In this document: positions 63,780 through 64,000 of the stretch, piece by piece | Numbering within the stretch: position 1 is the first letter of the stretch | Layout: the number at the start of each line of letters is the position of its first letter | DNA from: Agrobacterium larrymoorei | GTDB taxonomy: Bacteria > Pseudomonadota > Alphaproteobacteria > Rhizobiales > Rhizobiaceae | Assembly: GCF_030819275.1 (NCBI RefSeq) | Contig: NZ_JAUTBL010000002.1 | Location: 932,501 to 996,500, forward strand | Direction: 5' to 3' | DNA: 64,000 bases | Notes under the pieces: generated by a model | Databases searched by the model: none | Told to the model about the DNA's origin: nothing | Seen by the model: the letters and a program-made list of their open reading frames with translations, nothing else | Program-made: the position numbers and the translations under genes

Positions 63780-64000
63780 TCAGCCGAGCGCCTGAAGAAC
63801 TTTCGGCAGTGCCTCGGCGAAAAGATCGAGCTTGTCATCGGGGCCCGCGCTGACACGGATGCAACGGTTGAGTGGCTCAACGCCCGGCATGCGGATGAAG
63901 ACGCCATGCTCCATCAGGCCATCCACAATCGACTTCGCGTAGGCGCCGTCCTCGTGGCAATCGATCGTAACGAAGTTCGTGGCGGAGGGTAGGGGCGACA
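63780..64000 (-). CDS. hisC: Histidinol-phosphate aminotransferase, C-terminal fragment
   Basis: The minus-strand frame is open to the right window edge and encodes the last 73 residues: SATNFVTIDCHEDGAYAKSI, LMEHGVFIRMPGVEPLNRCIRVSAGPDDKLDLFAEALPKVL. This is the C-terminal domain of class I/II PLP aminotransferases, with the phosphate-contact Arg (RVSAG). HisC is the best match by style; related aromatic aminotransferases cannot be fully excluded from the fragment. Confidence 0.75.
   Translation of the reverse strand, partial: SPLPSATNFVTIDCHEDGAYAKSIVDGLMEHGVFIRMPGVEPLNRCIRVSAGPDDKLDLFAEALPKVLQALG

Overview
The window reads as a GC-rich chromosomal stretch from a member of the Rhizobiaceae, most like Agrobacterium or a close Rhizobium. 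The signs are the order degP / OmpR-type response regulator / histidine kinase / glnE, a PdhS/CbrA-type cell-cycle kinase beside pepN with a full CtrA-type box upstream, the cspA and rpsU neighbourhood, and several copies of modular intergenic palindromic repeats of the RIME/ABC type described in rhizobia. No phage, IS element, CRISPR array, rRNA or tRNA was seen. Nearly all DNA is coding, and most genes are core or commonly shared rhizobial genes.

Layout. 1-1.7 kb: end of a polar amino-acid ABC transporter (binding protein cut by the window edge, permease, ATPase). 1.9-9.7 kb: periplasmic protease DegP, a response regulator, a histidine kinase broken by one frameshift, a small membrane-anchored unknown, and glnE. 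10-19.3 kb: membrane metallophosphoesterase, PAS-domain cell-cycle kinase, CMD-family protein, pepN, an EamA exporter and an unusual double winged-helix protein. 19.4-26.8 kb: family-4-type uracil-DNA glycosylase, a short Hsp70, an AmpR-like LysR regulator divergent from a class D beta-lactamase, an SDR lacking the catalytic Tyr/Lys pair, and a dGTPase-like HD protein. 26.8-36.7 kb: CDF transporter, ETF-ubiquinone oxidoreductase with a LiuR-like palindrome upstream and a duplicated 3' end, acetyltransferase, exported pentapeptide protein, a zinc-type alcohol dehydrogenase divergent from HxlR regulator plus aldehyde dehydrogenase, an HWE kinase and uppP.

36.8-46.3 kb: a five-gene operon of a complete amino-acid ABC importer plus homocysteine S-methyltransferase (suggesting S-methylmethionine use), an acetyltransferase, mgtE, and a large autotransporter with 69-residue repeats. 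46.4-56 kb: MFS exporter with a terminator in its leader, lipid kinase, omega-aminotransferase, OsmC protein, a polyprenol-phosphate sugar module (GT2 and ArnT-like GT with a divergent UPF0104 membrane protein), and AMP nucleosidase. 56-64 kb: small membrane proteins, the rpsU cluster, cspA with a recognisable promoter, an esterase, Tat-exported PhoX with a PHO-box-like site, an Lrp pseudogene with two single-base deletions, a DUF2147 protein, a Sel1-type small protein and the end of hisC.

Themes are envelope and stress physiology (DegP, PhoX, UppP, beta-lactamase, LPS-type glycosyltransferases) and nitrogen or amino-acid handling (glnE, two ABC systems, aminotransferase). I do not see a clear unknown multi-gene system. 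The most interesting items are the in-frame 72-bp duplication at the end of the ETF-QO gene, the regulatory sites (CtrA, LiuR-like, HxlR operator, PHO box), the AmpR-like/class D beta-lactamase pair and the transporter-plus-methyltransferase operon.
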